From Pseudomonadota bacterium (GTDB lineage: Bacteria; Babelota; Babeliae; Babelales; CAIQNR01), in contig JAIYDZ010000006.1 in assembly GCA_027487215.1 (NCBI GenBank), forward strand, positions 199,762-263,761: DNA of 64,000 nucleotides, in the 5' to 3' direction. Shown here in pieces: positions 38,051 to 48,857 of this stretch; position 1 is the first letter of the stretch; every line of letters starts with the position of its first letter. The position numbers and the translations under genes are program-made. Below the pieces are notes generated by a model. The model was given only the letters and a program-made list of their open reading frames with translations. It made no database searches and was not told where the DNA came from.

Positions 38051-38794
38051 ATGAAAATAATAGAATCAGTCGCTAACGAGATAGTAAAACAGACCGTAAA
38101 ACTTCACACATCCCAAGGCAGAAAAGAGCAAAATGCTTTTATTGCAGAAGGTAAACGTACGTGCCAAACATTTATTGAGCACGAATACATACCTCTTGAG
38201 CTGTTCATCACCAAAGACCACACTTCATTTGCTAAGTTGGTTCCGTCAGAAACTATTGTTACAATGGTATCTGAAATTGTTATGAAAAAAATGAGCACCG
38301 CCTCAACTCCTAGCGGAATTTTATGCGTATTTGAGATTCCCAAAAAACCTGAAGTCGCTCTTTCGTCAGGTATTGTACTTGCAAACATTACCGACCCAGG
38401 AAATATGGGAACACTCATTCGTTCAGCCGCAGCTTTTGGATTTAAAACAGTTGTTATTGTTGAAGGATGTGATCCTTTCTCTCCTAAAAGTCTTCAAGCC
38501 AGTGCCGGTAGTCTCCCACTCATAAATCTTTATCAGTGGAGCTGGAAAGAGTTAATGAACCATAAAAACAAGGTTCATCTTGCGGCCCTTGTTGTTGAAA
38601 ATGGCACCACTATTGAAACACTCCCTTCATCAAATGTACTTTTTGTGGTGGGAAACGAGGCTCATGGACTGCCTCAAGAATGGGCAAACTCCTGTCATAG
38701 TCACATCACTATCCCCATGTCATTAGAAGTGGACAGCTTAAACGCAGCAATTGCTGGAACCGTTGCGCTTGCTCTCTATCGCAATAAACTATAA
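38051..38794 (+). CDS. SpoU/TrmH-family RNA 2'-O-methyltransferase
   Basis: 247 residues. The N-terminal substrate-binding segment (AFIAEGKRTCQTFIE) is followed by the knotted SPOUT domain with motif 1 NITDPGNMGTLIRSAAAFGF near residue 117, motif 2 FVVGNEAHGLP near 200, and motif 3 IPMSLEVDSLNAAIAGTVALAL near 221. It methylates a ribose in rRNA or tRNA using SAM; the exact site (for example 23S G2251-like or another) cannot be inferred. Confidence 0.9.
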   Translation: MKIIESVANEIVKQTVKLHTSQGRKEQNAFIAEGKRTCQTFIEHEYIPLELFITKDHTSFAKLVPSETIVTMVSEIVMKKMSTASTPSGILCVFEIPKKPEVALSSGIVLANITDPGNMGTLIRSAAAFGFKTVVIVEGCDPFSPKSLQASAGSLPLINLYQWSWKELMNHKNKVHLAALVVENGTTIETLPSSNVLFVVGNEAHGLPQEWANSCHSHITIPMSLEVDSLNAAIAGTVALALYRNKL

Positions 38795-38912
38795 TTTCTG
38801 ATCTCAATCATATACGTTATACTCCTGAGAGCTTGTAAAAAAACAGGCGCTCACTAGTATGGAAAGATACTTATTTTATTTGAAAAAACGTTCTGCTCAG
38901 GAGAAGTTGTTC

Positions 38913-40214
38913 ATGTCAAAGTCTTACTCTCTCTCACTGCCTGCTGCAATTTTGGTAAGCATTAATATTATGTTTGGCACCGGTACTTTTATCAATACGG
39001 TAATTGTCGCAAAACATACCGGTGCATTGGGTGGTGGACTTTATCTTCTTGCAGGCGTTTTAATGTTGCCTCTTATTTTGTGTATTGCACGACTGAGTAG
39101 TATGCATGCCCAAGGTAATTTTTATAACTTTGGCGCAATGATAAGCCCGTTTTGGGGATTTATGAGCACCTGGATTTATTTTATTGCAAAGCTTGCTTCA
39201 GCTTCACTTTCTATCCATGTTTTTGTAACCTTTTTACGGTTTATTATTCCGGCACTCCATACAGTTCCCCATATTTTTCTTGATTACCTTATTGTGATGT
39301 TTTTTGTGCTGCTTAATCTACTCAACACCAAAACAGGCACACGTATTCAAGCTTTTTTTGTCACTGCAAAAGCGACTCCTTTATTGTTTGCTATTGGGAC
39401 AGGTCTTTACTGCTCAAATATGATCAACCTTGCAGCACCTCACCTTATCTGGACAGGCATTCCTGTTGCATTACCACTCGTACTTTTTTGTTGTTTAGGA
39501 TTTGAAGCAAGCTGTTCTTTAAGCCGTGTTATTGAAAATTCAAAGGTAAATGCGCCACGAGCAATTGTCATCTCATTTAGTATCGTTATTTTACTAGCAG
39601 CACTTTACCAGTTTCTTTTTTATGCTTCTTTGGGAACAACGCTGAGCGACCAAACTAATTATGTCGGTGCCTTTCCTGCCTTACTTGAAAAAATTGCTCC
39701 ATGGCTTAAAGACTCTCTTGCTCCGTTATTTTCACTGGCAATTGCCTCTTCTGCATTAGGTGGTGCCTATGGAATTATGTACAGCAACTCCTGGAATCTT
39801 TTTTCGTTGGCAGAGCAGCCGCATTTACCTGCACTTCATTTTTTAAAAACTTTTAATCGTCACCACATTCCTTATTTGTGTGTCATTGCAGAAGGTCTTG
39901 TCTGTTTCTTCTTTTTAACACTCACTCAAGGACAACAGATTCCCTTACAATACACGGCAACACTGGGAAGCATCTTAGCGTATACGATCAGCATTGTTGC
40001 ACTGTACACCGCTACTAAGTCAGCATTGAGTATGCTTGGGTTTGCTACGTGTATCACGCTCTTATTAAGCACTATTAACGCTTTTATGAGCACAAGCGTG
40101 ACCCCACTTTTTATCTTTGCCAGCATTGTACTGAGCGGTGTACTATTTTTTGCAACAACACACACGCTTAATAAAAGCACTCAATCATCTAAAAAAGTTT
40201 CTAGCTCATCATAA
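38913..40214 (+). CDS. APC-superfamily amino acid permease
   Basis: 433 residues from ATG 38913 (AGGAGAAG upstream; the frame opens earlier at 38859 but without a site). About 12 membrane segments. The first has the typical ASIGTG-like break seen as INIMFGTGTFINT, and TM3-6 show FNFG-like NFYNFGAM and FEASCSLSRVIENSKVNAPRAI, the usual cytoplasmic loop of APC transporters. Substrate unknown; probably imports host amino acids. The 3' end overlaps the convergent mraY by 14 bp. Confidence 0.82.
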   Translation: MSKSYSLSLPAAILVSINIMFGTGTFINTVIVAKHTGALGGGLYLLAGVLMLPLILCIARLSSMHAQGNFYNFGAMISPFWGFMSTWIYFIAKLASASLSIHVFVTFLRFIIPALHTVPHIFLDYLIVMFFVLLNLLNTKTGTRIQAFFVTAKATPLLFAIGTGLYCSNMINLAAPHLIWTGIPVALPLVLFCCLGFEASCSLSRVIENSKVNAPRAIVISFSIVILLAALYQFLFYASLGTTLSDQTNYVGAFPALLEKIAPWLKDSLAPLFSLAIASSALGGAYGIMYSNSWNLFSLAEQPHLPALHFLKTFNRHHIPYLCVIAEGLVCFFFLTLTQGQQIPLQYTATLGSILAYTISIVALYTATKSALSMLGFATCITLLLSTINAFMSTSVTPLFIFASIVLSGVLFFATTHTLNKSTQSSKKVSSSS

Positions 40215-41229
40215 GAAGTGTCAAAGTAATTGCTGAAAGCACAAAAGAAATAAGAGAAAATCTGAACGTAATTTTTGTTTCTGGCCATCCTAGCAGTTCA
40301 TAATGGTGATGAATTGGCGCCATCTTAAAAAGACGCTTACCACGATATTTTACTGACCATACCTGAAGAATCACTGAAAGCGTTTCAGCTACAAAGATTG
40401 CGCCCACTAAAGGCAACAGAAGCTCCTGCTTGAGTGCAAGCGCCATAAATGCCAAAAGTGCGCCTAATGAGAGCGATCCAACATCACCCATAAAAAGTTG
40501 AGCGGGATGAGCATTGTATCTTAAAAATCCAAGCAATGCCCCTACGACTGCAGCACTTAAAACAGCAAGCTCTGCAGAAGAACCACCAGCAAAAAATGCC
40601 ACTGTCCCAAAGAATGCAAAAACTGGAATTAAACAACCTGTGGCAAGCCCATCAAGACCATCGGTTAAATTCACCGCGTTACTGGTGCCAATCATGACAA
40701 ACATTGCCCACGGAATGTATAACATCCCTAAGGTCAAATAAATGTCTTTAAAAAAGAGAAAAGAAAGATCGGTTGAAGGGGCTATAAAGTAAATCCACGA
40801 GGTTGCAACCAAAGCTGCCACTACCATTTGGGCAATAAACTTAGTCCGCGCTGTTATACCCTGTTTTTTGGTAATCTTACCCCAATCATCCCATCCGCCA
40901 ATAAGCCCAAATCCTATCATGCAGCCTAAAGCAATAAGCAGAAACGGATTGGCCAGATCACTCCAAAGCAGGCATGAAGCGGCTACTACGGCTATAATAA
41001 ACACGCCTCCCATGGTAGGAGTATTATTTTTTGCTTTGTGTGATTCTGGGGTCCAAGCACGCGACTGGGAACGGAATAACCGTTCTGCGGCCTTTACAAA
41101 TGATTTTCCAAAAAAAAGCGATAAGCTTAATGAGCTTAAAAATGCTCCTAAAATACAAATGTTAGTATAACCAATAAGGTCAAAAAAAGGCGCACTAGGC
41201 TTAAAAAAACTACCAATCAGAGCTATCAT
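40201..41229 (-). CDS. mraY: Phospho-N-acetylmuramoyl-pentapeptide-transferase
   Basis: 342 residues, ten membrane segments. It makes lipid I from UDP-MurNAc-pentapeptide and undecaprenyl phosphate. Diagnostic motifs are HKAKNNTPTMGG near residue 64, GGWDDWGK near 111 (Mg-binding Asp pair), SNAVNLTDGLDGLA near 183, FMGDVGSLSLGA near 246 and MAPIHHHYELLGWPE near 305. It stands apart from other wall genes; no mur or fts genes flank it. Confidence 0.95.
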   Translation of the reverse strand: MIALIGSFFKPSAPFFDLIGYTNICILGAFLSSLSLSLFFGKSFVKAAERLFRSQSRAWTPESHKAKNNTPTMGGVFIIAVVAASCLLWSDLANPFLLIALGCMIGFGLIGGWDDWGKITKKQGITARTKFIAQMVVAALVATSWIYFIAPSTDLSFLFFKDIYLTLGMLYIPWAMFVMIGTSNAVNLTDGLDGLATGCLIPVFAFFGTVAFFAGGSSAELAVLSAAVVGALLGFLRYNAHPAQLFMGDVGSLSLGALLAFMALALKQELLLPLVGAIFVAETLSVILQVWSVKYRGKRLFKMAPIHHHYELLGWPETKITFRFSLISFVLSAITLTLLMMS

Positions 41230-41383
41230 TCGATCCCTTAGTTTTTACTATTTGAAACTATTTTAAACAGCTTTAAGCTCACTTTAGCATACACTAGAAC
41301 CCCTTTTGACTCTAGCTCCTAATAGGTTATGCTAGTAGAAGAGTCTCAGATTAGGGGGACACTATAAAGTGAAAGGACAATTT

Positions 41384-42031
41384 ATGAAAACTCTACTTAA
41401 AAGAAACATCTTCATATCGTTGATGTCTTTAGGGCTTATAAGTTCGATAACTGCAAATACTCCTAAACCAATGAAAGATCTCGCCCAAGATTTTAAGATC
41501 ATGATTATGGACCCTACTAAAACAGTAGAAGATGCTACCGCAATCTTAATACAGCATGGACGCCAAGAACTTGCTGATCTGATTATAGAATTATCAGAAA
41601 AGATCTTTGCTCTGGCTGATGAACTTGGTATTGATCTTACTCTTGAACTCTCTCTTGAAGACAGTGATATGTTAGGCAGAAAACTGGGCGCAATGACTCA
41701 CGCAACTGCGTACATTGCTCTTAAATGTCCTGCTGTAAAAAAACTGCGTTTGCTTGGTGAACTTGCACAACTTAAGCCAATCCTCTCTCAAATTGCAAAT
41801 AACCAACGCGAATCAGACAGAATTTTACATATGTCATTACTTCGTCGTAAAGATAAAAAACAGGTCAAAACAACTCAAGTAGTTCATGTTAATGAAAACT
41901 TTGACTTTACAACTGGCAGCTCAGATCAAGGTAATTTAACTGAACACCATGTAAACGTACATGGCGATTTGACCGTTGAGCACACTGCAACTACCGCTGT
42001 TAAAGCTGCAGACAAAAAAACAAACAGCTAA
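41384..42031 (+). CDS. Exported helical protein of unknown function
   Basis: 215 residues from ATG 41384 (AAAGGACA upstream; a GTG five codons earlier overlaps that site). Signal peptide to about ITA (residue 24). The body to about residue 150 is amphipathic helix. The tail (KQVKTTQVVHVNENFDF...HHVNVHGDLTVEHTATT) is beta-like, rich in His, Val and Thr. No family recognised. It is closed by a terminator-like hairpin. Confidence 0.68.
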   Translation: MKTLLKRNIFISLMSLGLISSITANTPKPMKDLAQDFKIMIMDPTKTVEDATAILIQHGRQELADLIIELSEKIFALADELGIDLTLELSLEDSDMLGRKLGAMTHATAYIALKCPAVKKLRLLGELAQLKPILSQIANNQRESDRILHMSLLRRKDKKQVKTTQVVHVNENFDFTTGSSDQGNLTEHHVNVHGDLTVEHTATTAVKAADKKTNS

Positions 42032-42090
42032 AATTTACTTCTGGTAACAGATCAGGACTCGTTGATAACAACGATATAATCAGATATACT

Positions 42091-42129
42091 AAAGCCCTCG
42101 GTAATTTCTGGGGGCTTTATTCTTTTTAA
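42091..42129 (+). terminator. Rho-independent terminator
   Basis: AAAGCCC (42091-42097) pairs with GGGCTTT (42112-42118), followed by ATTCTTTTT. It lies between the exported helical protein and mnmG, 13 bp before the mnmG start. Confidence 0.75.
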
Positions 42130-42141
42130 ACGGGAAATAGT

Positions 42142-43947
42142 GTGGTGAGTAACTTACTAAAATTTGATGTAGTCGTTGTAGGTGGCGGACATTCAGGTGT
42201 TGAAGCAGCGTATGCTGCAGCACGCATGGGATCAAAAACTGCGCTTATCTCTCTTGATTTAAAACGAATCGGCTATATGCCCTGCAATCCTGCTATTGGT
42301 GGAATTGGTAAAGGACACATCGTATTTGAAATTAGCGCACTTGGTGGATTAATGCCCCAACTGTGCACTAAAACCTACCTACAAGCCCGTATGCTTAACA
42401 CCAGCAAAGGCCCGGCGGTTTATGGGCTACGTCTTCAAATTGATAAAGTTTCATATGCTCAAGAAAGCCAAAAGTATCTTCAATCAGTAGAAAATTTAAC
42501 GCTCATTGAAGCGATGGTAAAAGAGATACTTACTAATCAAGACGGTCACATTTCAGGCGTTATGCTCAATGACGGCACACGCATTGAAACCCCAACACTT
42601 GTGCTTACTACCGGCACCTTCTTAAACGGTCTTGTCCATATGGGACATACCAATTATGCTTCAGGTCGTGAAAATGAAGCTGCAGTTGTAGATCTTTCTA
42701 CCAGTATTAAAAATTTAGGGATAGAAATGGGACGGCTTAAAACCGGTACCCCTCCACGACTCCTGCGTTCAAGTCTTAACTTTGATGTCATGGAAAAACA
42801 GGAAGCAGATAACCTTGACTATCTGTTTGAATTCTATCCGCATAGCACAACAACCAAACGTGACTGTTACATTACCCACACCAACGATAACGTACATCAA
42901 ATTATTAAAGACAATGCGCACGTTTCTCCTATCTTGTGTAAAACATTGACCGGAATTGGGCCACGTTATTGCCCTTCAATTGAAGATAAAATTACTCGCT
43001 TTCCTGATAAAACTGCACATCAAATTTTTGTTGAGCCTGAAAGTTTATCAACCGATTGGATTTATCCGAACGGCCTTTCAACATCACTTCCTGTCGATAT
43101 TCAAGAAAAATATATTCGAGCAATTAAAGGTTTTGAAAACGCAATTATTGCACGTCCCGGTTATGCAATTGAATATGACTTTGTTTTTCCAAACCAACTG
43201 AAGCACTCACTTGAAACCAAAAAGGTTCCAGGACTCTTTTGCGGTGGACAAATTAACGGAACAACTGGATATGAAGAAGCTGCTGGACAAGGTATTATGG
43301 CAGGTATTAACGCTTCGTTAAAGGCTTCTGGCAAAGAACCATTTATTCTTGATCGTACCGAAAGTTATATCGGTGTCATGATTGATGACTTAATCACTCT
43401 CAGCGTTGATGAACCATATCGCATGTTTACGTCACGCGCGGAACACAGACTCATGTTACGTCAGGACAATGCATTCTTACGATTGACTGAAAAAGCTTAT
43501 AACATCGGATTGATCAGTGAAAAAATGTTTGAAGATTTCAAACAAGAAAAAGAACTCATTGAAACAACCATTGCTGAACTTAAAGCAAAATATCGCACCA
43601 CAGACCTCCTGAGAGTTTTTGGGGAAAATCAGTGCACTCCTGCAATGATTAAAGAATTGACCGGTAAGGATATTCCAGCACGAAGCTGCCAAACGATTCA
43701 AGCAACGATTAAATACGAACCATACCTGGAACGTGAAGAACGAGAAATTGCACGACTTAAAAAATATCAAACTATGAAAATCCCTACTGCGTTTAACTAC
43801 TCAGAAATAGAAGGACTTTCAATTGAGTTGCGCCAAAAAATGACAAAACATAGACCAGAAACGATTGCACAAGCAACTTTGATTCCTGGCATGACACCTG
43901 CAGCACTTTCATTATTGATTGTAAAAGTTTCACTCATTACACGCTAA
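42142..43947 (+). CDS. mnmG: tRNA uridine-5-carboxymethylaminomethyl modification enzyme MnmG (GidA)
   Basis: 601 residues, slightly shorter than the usual 620-630. It is an FAD enzyme that with MnmE modifies the wobble uridine of several tRNAs. Motifs are the FAD site VVVVGGGHSGVEAA near residue 10, MPCNPAIGGIGKGH near 47, TGTPPRLL near 200, and GQINGTTGYEEAAGQGIMAG near 370. The start is GTG at 42142 with GGGAAAT upstream; the second codon is also GTG. lgt follows 9 bp after its stop. Confidence 0.95.
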   Translation: MVSNLLKFDVVVVGGGHSGVEAAYAAARMGSKTALISLDLKRIGYMPCNPAIGGIGKGHIVFEISALGGLMPQLCTKTYLQARMLNTSKGPAVYGLRLQIDKVSYAQESQKYLQSVENLTLIEAMVKEILTNQDGHISGVMLNDGTRIETPTLVLTTGTFLNGLVHMGHTNYASGRENEAAVVDLSTSIKNLGIEMGRLKTGTPPRLLRSSLNFDVMEKQEADNLDYLFEFYPHSTTTKRDCYITHTNDNVHQIIKDNAHVSPILCKTLTGIGPRYCPSIEDKITRFPDKTAHQIFVEPESLSTDWIYPNGLSTSLPVDIQEKYIRAIKGFENAIIARPGYAIEYDFVFPNQLKHSLETKKVPGLFCGGQINGTTGYEEAAGQGIMAGINASLKASGKEPFILDRTESYIGVMIDDLITLSVDEPYRMFTSRAEHRLMLRQDNAFLRLTEKAYNIGLISEKMFEDFKQEKELIETTIAELKAKYRTTDLLRVFGENQCTPAMIKELTGKDIPARSCQTIQATIKYEPYLEREEREIARLKKYQTMKIPTAFNYSEIEGLSIELRQKMTKHRPETIAQATLIPGMTPAALSLLIVKVSLITR

Positions 43948-43956
43948 AGGATGTCT

Positions 43957-44730
43957 ATGTCTCCACAACTGTTTCATCTGTTTGGCGATATTTCAATCCA
44001 TGCGTATGGACTTTTTATCGCGCTTGGACTTACCGCAGCTTCATTTCTTTTATATCGCGACAAACCTTTACAAAAAATTATTGTATTTGATGATCTCCTT
44101 TCTATTATTTCATGGTGCATTATTGCAGGAATACTGGGAGGAAGAATGTTATGGATGATTGAAACATGGCCTCATCACTCATGGATTGAATTTTTTAAAC
44201 TATGGACACCCGGTTATTCCATTCTGGGAGCAATGACTACAGCAGTTATCGCTCTTTTTATCTTACTCAGTCAAGCAACAAAACAACCCTTTGCGGTACT
44301 TGATAGGCTCGCTATTTATGCACCGCTTGCCCAAGCAATCGGAAGAGTAGGATGTTTTTTTACGGGGTGCTGTTACGGCGCTGTTACCTCATTGTGGTGC
44401 GCAGTAACCTATACTCATCCTGATTGCCTTGCCCCTCTTGGCGTCCCACTTCATCCAACACAACTTTATAGTTCAGTTCTTGGAGTGACTTTATTTATTT
44501 TTCTTTACTGCACTCAAAAATGGTGGACCAAAAGTGGACAGCTTGCAGGGCTTTATCTTATCGGAGCAGGACTTGAAAGATTCTTAGTTGACTTTTTGCG
44601 TGCTCCACGCAGACTCATAGGTGACACTATTATTTCACGTTCACAAGTGCTTGCTGCAATAGTTGTAGTAGGCGGGTGTGTTATTTTTTACGTAGCATGG
44701 TATGCAAAAAGACAACACAAACATATTTAA
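43957..44730 (+). CDS. lgt: Phosphatidylglycerol--prolipoprotein diacylglyceryl transferase
   Basis: 257 residues from ATG 43957. The ATG two codons earlier touches the ribosome site AAAGG, so the second is preferred. Inner-membrane enzyme that adds diacylglycerol to the lipobox Cys. Motifs are SIHAYGLFIALG near the start, GILGGRMLW, and the signature AIGRVGCFFTGCCYG near residue 130 (family G-R-x-G-N-F-x-N-G-E-x-x-G; here Cys replaces the first Asn), then HPTQLYSS and the C-terminal FLRAPRR. Its end overlaps dnaG by 29 bp. Partner of lspA. Confidence 0.93.
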   Translation: MSPQLFHLFGDISIHAYGLFIALGLTAASFLLYRDKPLQKIIVFDDLLSIISWCIIAGILGGRMLWMIETWPHHSWIEFFKLWTPGYSILGAMTTAVIALFILLSQATKQPFAVLDRLAIYAPLAQAIGRVGCFFTGCCYGAVTSLWCAVTYTHPDCLAPLGVPLHPTQLYSSVLGVTLFIFLYCTQKWWTKSGQLAGLYLIGAGLERFLVDFLRAPRRLIGDTIISRSQVLAAIVVVGGCVIFYVAWYAKRQHKHI

Positions 44731-46480
44731 CTTTATTAAAGATCGCGCACCAATTTTAAACGTAATTGGTGAACATGTTGTACTTAAAAAAGCTGGCCTT
44801 TATTGGAAAGGCCCGTGTCCTTTTCACGATGAAAAAACTGCTTCATTTACTGTCAGTCCGTTAAAAGAAATCTTTTATTGTTTTGGATGTCATACTGGCG
44901 GAGATGTCATTACCTTTGTTGCAAACATTGAACATTGCACTCCCATTGAAGCAGCAAAACATCTTGCTGATCGTTATAACATCGCAATCCCTCAAACGGT
45001 ATCTCGAGAAGTTTCAGAACAAAGCATTGATGACAAAAAACGCTATTTTAATCTCTGTGAGTTTTTTGCACGCTGGGCACACAAAGAATTAGAACGTTAT
45101 CCCTCAATGACCAGTTATTTGCTCAAGCGTAGGTTTAACCAAGAAAGCATTAATCAATTTTTAATTGGGTACTTTCCAGGCGATGAACGAGCAATGAAAG
45201 AACTTATTAAAGAAGCAAACAAACATTCTTTTATTGCAAAAGACCTCCTTGACGCTCATCTAATTGAACAAGGAAAAACAAATCTCTATTCCCCTTTTGA
45301 AGACCGGATCATGTTTCCTATCCGTGACCACCTTGGTCGCTTTTGTGGATTTGGCGGTAGAGTCGTTAAAAAAGAGGATGAGCGTTCAAAATATTACAAC
45401 TCACGTGAAAATAATTTTTTTCAAAAAGGTAGTATTCTTTTTGGTCTTGATCTGGCCAAAAAATCAATCCAAAAGGCAGGGTATGCTTTTTTAGTAGAAG
45501 GCTATACTGATTGCATTGCGATGGCACAACACGGACTGCACAATACGGTTGCAACCTTGGGTACTGCCTGCACTCTTGAACACTTAAAACTCCTTTCCTA
45601 TCATGCCCATACAGTTTATTTGGTGTATGACGGAGACGCTGCCGGGCAAAAAGCGATGCTTCGTCTTGCTGAACTCTGTTGGCAGGTAAACCTTGAGCTT
45701 AAAACTATCTTTTTACCCGAAAGTCAGGATCCAGCCTCTTTTCTAGAAACAGGGGGTGACATGAGTGCTATGGTCCCTCATGCACGAGATATCCTTGATT
45801 TCTTTCTTTCTAACTTAGGGCAAGAATTTGCCGCTCAAAACCTCCAACAAAAATTAGAAAATATTAAAACCTTCCTTGAGGTCCTTAAGCGATTTGACGA
45901 CCCAATCAAGCAAAGCATCTTTTTACAAAAAGCTTCAGAGACTTTTGGACTACCTCTTGAGGTTCTTAAAAAACAGCTTGAACGAACTGATCGTGTGACT
46001 CAACCTTCGCCCAAAAAAGAGGAAATTAGCCCGTCAGAACCACACTTATTTGACGGCGTAACTGCTGTAGAAAAAAAATTAGTGTGTGCTATACTAAACA
46101 ATACTCTGCTCCTACAAAAGGACGAGGTAGCTCGACTGATCGAATATATGCCCTCAGGGCTCCAGGCGATCATAAAGAAGCTCCAAAATGCAGAGAGTGT
46201 GCATGGGCAAAAGGTATTCACGCATTTCTTTGAGACTCTTGAATATCCTGAAAAACAGTTAGTAAATAGACTGCTTTTAAGTCAGGATGAACACAGCGAA
46301 CTGGAAGATGTTGATCAGCTTTTGCTGATGGTGGAAAAAAAGTATTGGAAAATGATTGTGAACGGCACAAAACAAAAAATAGCACAAGCACAACAAGATA
46401 ATGATGCGCACAAAGTTAATGATCTGGTAGTTTCATTCCTGAAATTAAAAGACAAGCTGATACGTAGGGGACTTATATAA
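44702..46480 (+). CDS. dnaG: DNA primase DnaG
   Basis: 592 residues. It makes RNA primers for replication. The N-terminal zinc ribbon has CPFH near residue 39 and CFGCHTGGD near 60. The catalytic core reads [18 protein letters not shown] near 200. The TOPRIM motifs [16 protein letters not shown] near 263 and [11 protein letters not shown] near 310 carry the metal-binding Glu and Asp. The C-terminal helicase-binding part from about 430 is short and diverged. It overlaps lgt upstream and shares TAATG with rpoD downstream, the classic dnaG-rpoD order. Confidence 0.95.
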   Translation: MQKDNTNIFNFIKDRAPILNVIGEHVVLKKAGLYWKGPCPFHDEKTASFTVSPLKEIFYCFGCHTGGDVITFVANIEHCTPIEAAKHLADRYNIAIPQTVSREVSEQSIDDKKRYFNLCEFFARWAHKELERYPSMTSYLLKRRFNQESINQFLIGYFPGDERAMKELIKEANKHSFIAKDLLDAHLIEQGKTNLYSPFEDRIMFPIRDHLGRFCGFGGRVVKKEDERSKYYNSRENNFFQKGSILFGLDLAKKSIQKAGYAFLVEGYTDCIAMAQHGLHNTVATLGTACTLEHLKLLSYHAHTVYLVYDGDAAGQKAMLRLAELCWQVNLELKTIFLPESQDPASFLETGGDMSAMVPHARDILDFFLSNLGQEFAAQNLQQKLENIKTFLEVLKRFDDPIKQSIFLQKASETFGLPLEVLKKQLERTDRVTQPSPKKEEISPSEPHLFDGVTAVEKKLVCAILNNTLLLQKDEVARLIEYMPSGLQAIIKKLQNAESVHGQKVFTHFFETLEYPEKQLVNRLLLSQDEHSELEDVDQLLLMVEKKYWKMIVNGTKQKIAQAQQDNDAHKVNDLVVSFLKLKDKLIRRGLI

Positions 46481-48828
46481 TGGTAATTGGAAAAATTTTG
46501 GACACACTTCTTGGCAGGAAGCCCTCTGCCGCAAAAAAGAAAAAGAAACAAGTAAAAGTAAGTTCAAAAAAAGTGACTAAAAAAAAGACACTTAAAAAAA
46601 CTGTTACAAAAAAAAGTACTCCTAAAAAATCGGTAAAGGCTGTTGCAAAAAAAATTGCAACAAACAAAGCCCCCAGCCGTTCAGCAGCAAAAACTGCTCC
46701 ACGCACTAAAGCAGTTCCTCTTTCTCGCCCTGCAAAAACAGTTGCTACCCAGATTGGTAAAAAAACTGTAAAACAGGCTCCTCAAAAAAATATTGCTGCA
46801 AAACCAACACCTAAAGCTGTTGTTAAAACCGCAGTGGCTAAAACTTCTGTCATAGCAAAAAAAGCTCCAGAAAAAGCTGCTCCTTCTATACAGCCTAAGG
46901 TTGTTGCTTTGGTTGCAGCACCAACTGCTCAAAGAGCTACTACCACTAGTTCTAAAAAAATTGCTCCAAAAAAAGCCACTACCAGCAAAGCCACAGCAAG
47001 CGGTAAAGAATCAAAAAGCATCGATCTTAAAAATGAAAGTATCGAAGCGCTCATTGAAAAAGGCAAAGAGCATGGAATGCTCAGTTACGAAGAAATGATC
47101 GCTTTCAATGAGGCCAACCATCTTTCAGAAAAAGAAGCAAACGACCTTCTCAAGCTTCTTGAAAAAGAACACATTGAACTTGTGATGGAAGATGAGATTG
47201 ATTCGGCTTCTGTTGACCTTGCTTCTACTGAAAAAGAGCCTGGAGTTTCATCGAATAAATTCCAAGAACAATTATTACTCCTTGATGAAACCAATGAACA
47301 AGATGAAGATGAAAACGAAGAACAGGACGAAGAAGAAGAACGTCCCGTTGCGGAAGCAACCAACATCACTGACGGGGTAAAATGTTATCTTCGTGATATT
47401 GGTAAGATTCCACTTCTTAACAAAACAACAGAAAAAGCTATTGCTGACAAGATTGCAACAAGTAAGCATCTGTCTATTGAAGCAATTGCAAAGTTCCCGT
47501 TTGTTCATAAAGAGTTTGTAATACTTGGTGATCGTGTTGCAAAAAACACAATGCCTCTTAAAGATCTTATTCAATTTGCTGAATTTGACGAAGAAAACAT
47601 TCCGAAAATCGCAGAAGAAAAAGATGCGCTTCTTGCAACGATTAATACTATTGCAAACTTGATCAAAAACGAAGAAAAAATTTACGCAAGTTATCGCGAA
47701 CAACTCTCTTCTTCTGCAAAAAAGAAAGAGATGCTTGATAAGGTTAAAGAGAATAAAGAAGAAATCTCAAAAACTATTCAATCTATACGTATAACAAACA
47801 AACTTATTCGCAAAATTGGTAAGAAGATAGAAAAGTTTCTTCTTAAAGTACGTGAACGCGAAGTTGCTATTAAAGAAGCTCAAGTACAGGTCACTGCCCT
47901 TTCAAAAGCAAAAAATCCTTCTGAAATCATTCGTAAGGAAATTGAAGAACTTGATGTGACCATCCGTGCGTCGCAAAAAGCTATTAAAAAAGTTGAAGGC
48001 GAAGCTGGATTACCGCTTGCTGAAATTAGAAAACAGTACGATCAGTTAATGCGTAGCTTACGCAATGACAAACGAGCAAAGGATGAACTTGCAAAAGCAA
48101 ACCTTCGCCTTGTTGTTAACATTGCCAAAAAATACGTCAACCGCGGCCTTCACTTTCTTGATTTAATTCAAGAAGGAAACATCGGTTTGATGAAAGCTGT
48201 AGAAAAATTTGAATTTGAACGTGGTTATAAGTTCTCAACCTATGCAACCTGGTGGATCCGTCAAGCAATCACCCGTGCAATTGCTGACCAATCACGAACC
48301 ATTCGTGTACCGGTTCACATGGTTGAAACATTAAACAAGATCAACAAGATTAAACGTGTATTTGTCCAACAAAATGGACGCGAACCATCATACACAGAAC
48401 TTGCTAAAGAATTAAATCTTGACGAAAAAAAGATAAAAAATATTATCAAAATCTCTAAAGAACCGATTTCACTTGAAACACCGGTTGGTGATAGTGAAGA
48501 TGCGTTCATTAAAGATTTCATTGAAAACGAAAAAGACTGCTCTCCTGCTGACTCAGTAGCAAACGCAGACCTTAAACAACGAGTTCGTGAAATCTTAAAA
48601 ACGTTGACTCCTCGTGAAGAGAAAGTTCTTAAGATGCGTTTTGGTATCGATGTGGCCTCTGAACACACTCTTGAAGAAGTGGGTAAAGACTTCTCTGTGA
48701 CGCGTGAGCGTATTCGTCAGATTGAAGTGAAAGCATTGCGTAAACTACGCCATCCTTCAAGAAGTAAGAAGCTACAATCGTTTTTTGAAAAAGAATTTGA
48801 TAGTCTTCCTGGAGAGGCTGGCGAATAG
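46480..48828 (+). CDS. rpoD: Primary sigma factor RpoD with a Lys/Ala-rich N-terminal extension
   Basis: 782 residues, longer than most RpoD. Residues about 15-180 form a low-complexity Lys/Ala/Thr/Pro tail like a histone H1 or chlamydial Hc1/Hc2 tail. After it come region 1.1 (about 185-235), an acidic linker ([12 protein letters not shown]), region 1.2 ([14 protein letters not shown] near 303), a helical non-conserved region, region 2 ([29 protein letters not shown] near 585), region 3, and region 4 ([33 protein letters not shown]). Regions 2 and 4 look fully functional. It starts at the last base of the dnaG stop. Confidence 0.95.
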   Translation: MVIGKILDTLLGRKPSAAKKKKKQVKVSSKKVTKKKTLKKTVTKKSTPKKSVKAVAKKIATNKAPSRSAAKTAPRTKAVPLSRPAKTVATQIGKKTVKQAPQKNIAAKPTPKAVVKTAVAKTSVIAKKAPEKAAPSIQPKVVALVAAPTAQRATTTSSKKIAPKKATTSKATASGKESKSIDLKNESIEALIEKGKEHGMLSYEEMIAFNEANHLSEKEANDLLKLLEKEHIELVMEDEIDSASVDLASTEKEPGVSSNKFQEQLLLLDETNEQDEDENEEQDEEEERPVAEATNITDGVKCYLRDIGKIPLLNKTTEKAIADKIATSKHLSIEAIAKFPFVHKEFVILGDRVAKNTMPLKDLIQFAEFDEENIPKIAEEKDALLATINTIANLIKNEEKIYASYREQLSSSAKKKEMLDKVKENKEEISKTIQSIRITNKLIRKIGKKIEKFLLKVREREVAIKEAQVQVTALSKAKNPSEIIRKEIEELDVTIRASQKAIKKVEGEAGLPLAEIRKQYDQLMRSLRNDKRAKDELAKANLRLVVNIAKKYVNRGLHFLDLIQEGNIGLMKAVEKFEFERGYKFSTYATWWIRQAITRAIADQSRTIRVPVHMVETLNKINKIKRVFVQQNGREPSYTELAKELNLDEKKIKNIIKISKEPISLETPVGDSEDAFIKDFIENEKDCSPADSVANADLKQRVREILKTLTPREEKVLKMRFGIDVASEHTLEEVGKDFSVTRERIRQIEVKALRKLRHPSRSKKLQSFFEKEFDSLPGEAGE

Positions 48829-48857
48829 TAGTTTATTCTTGGTAAGGATGTAAATAC

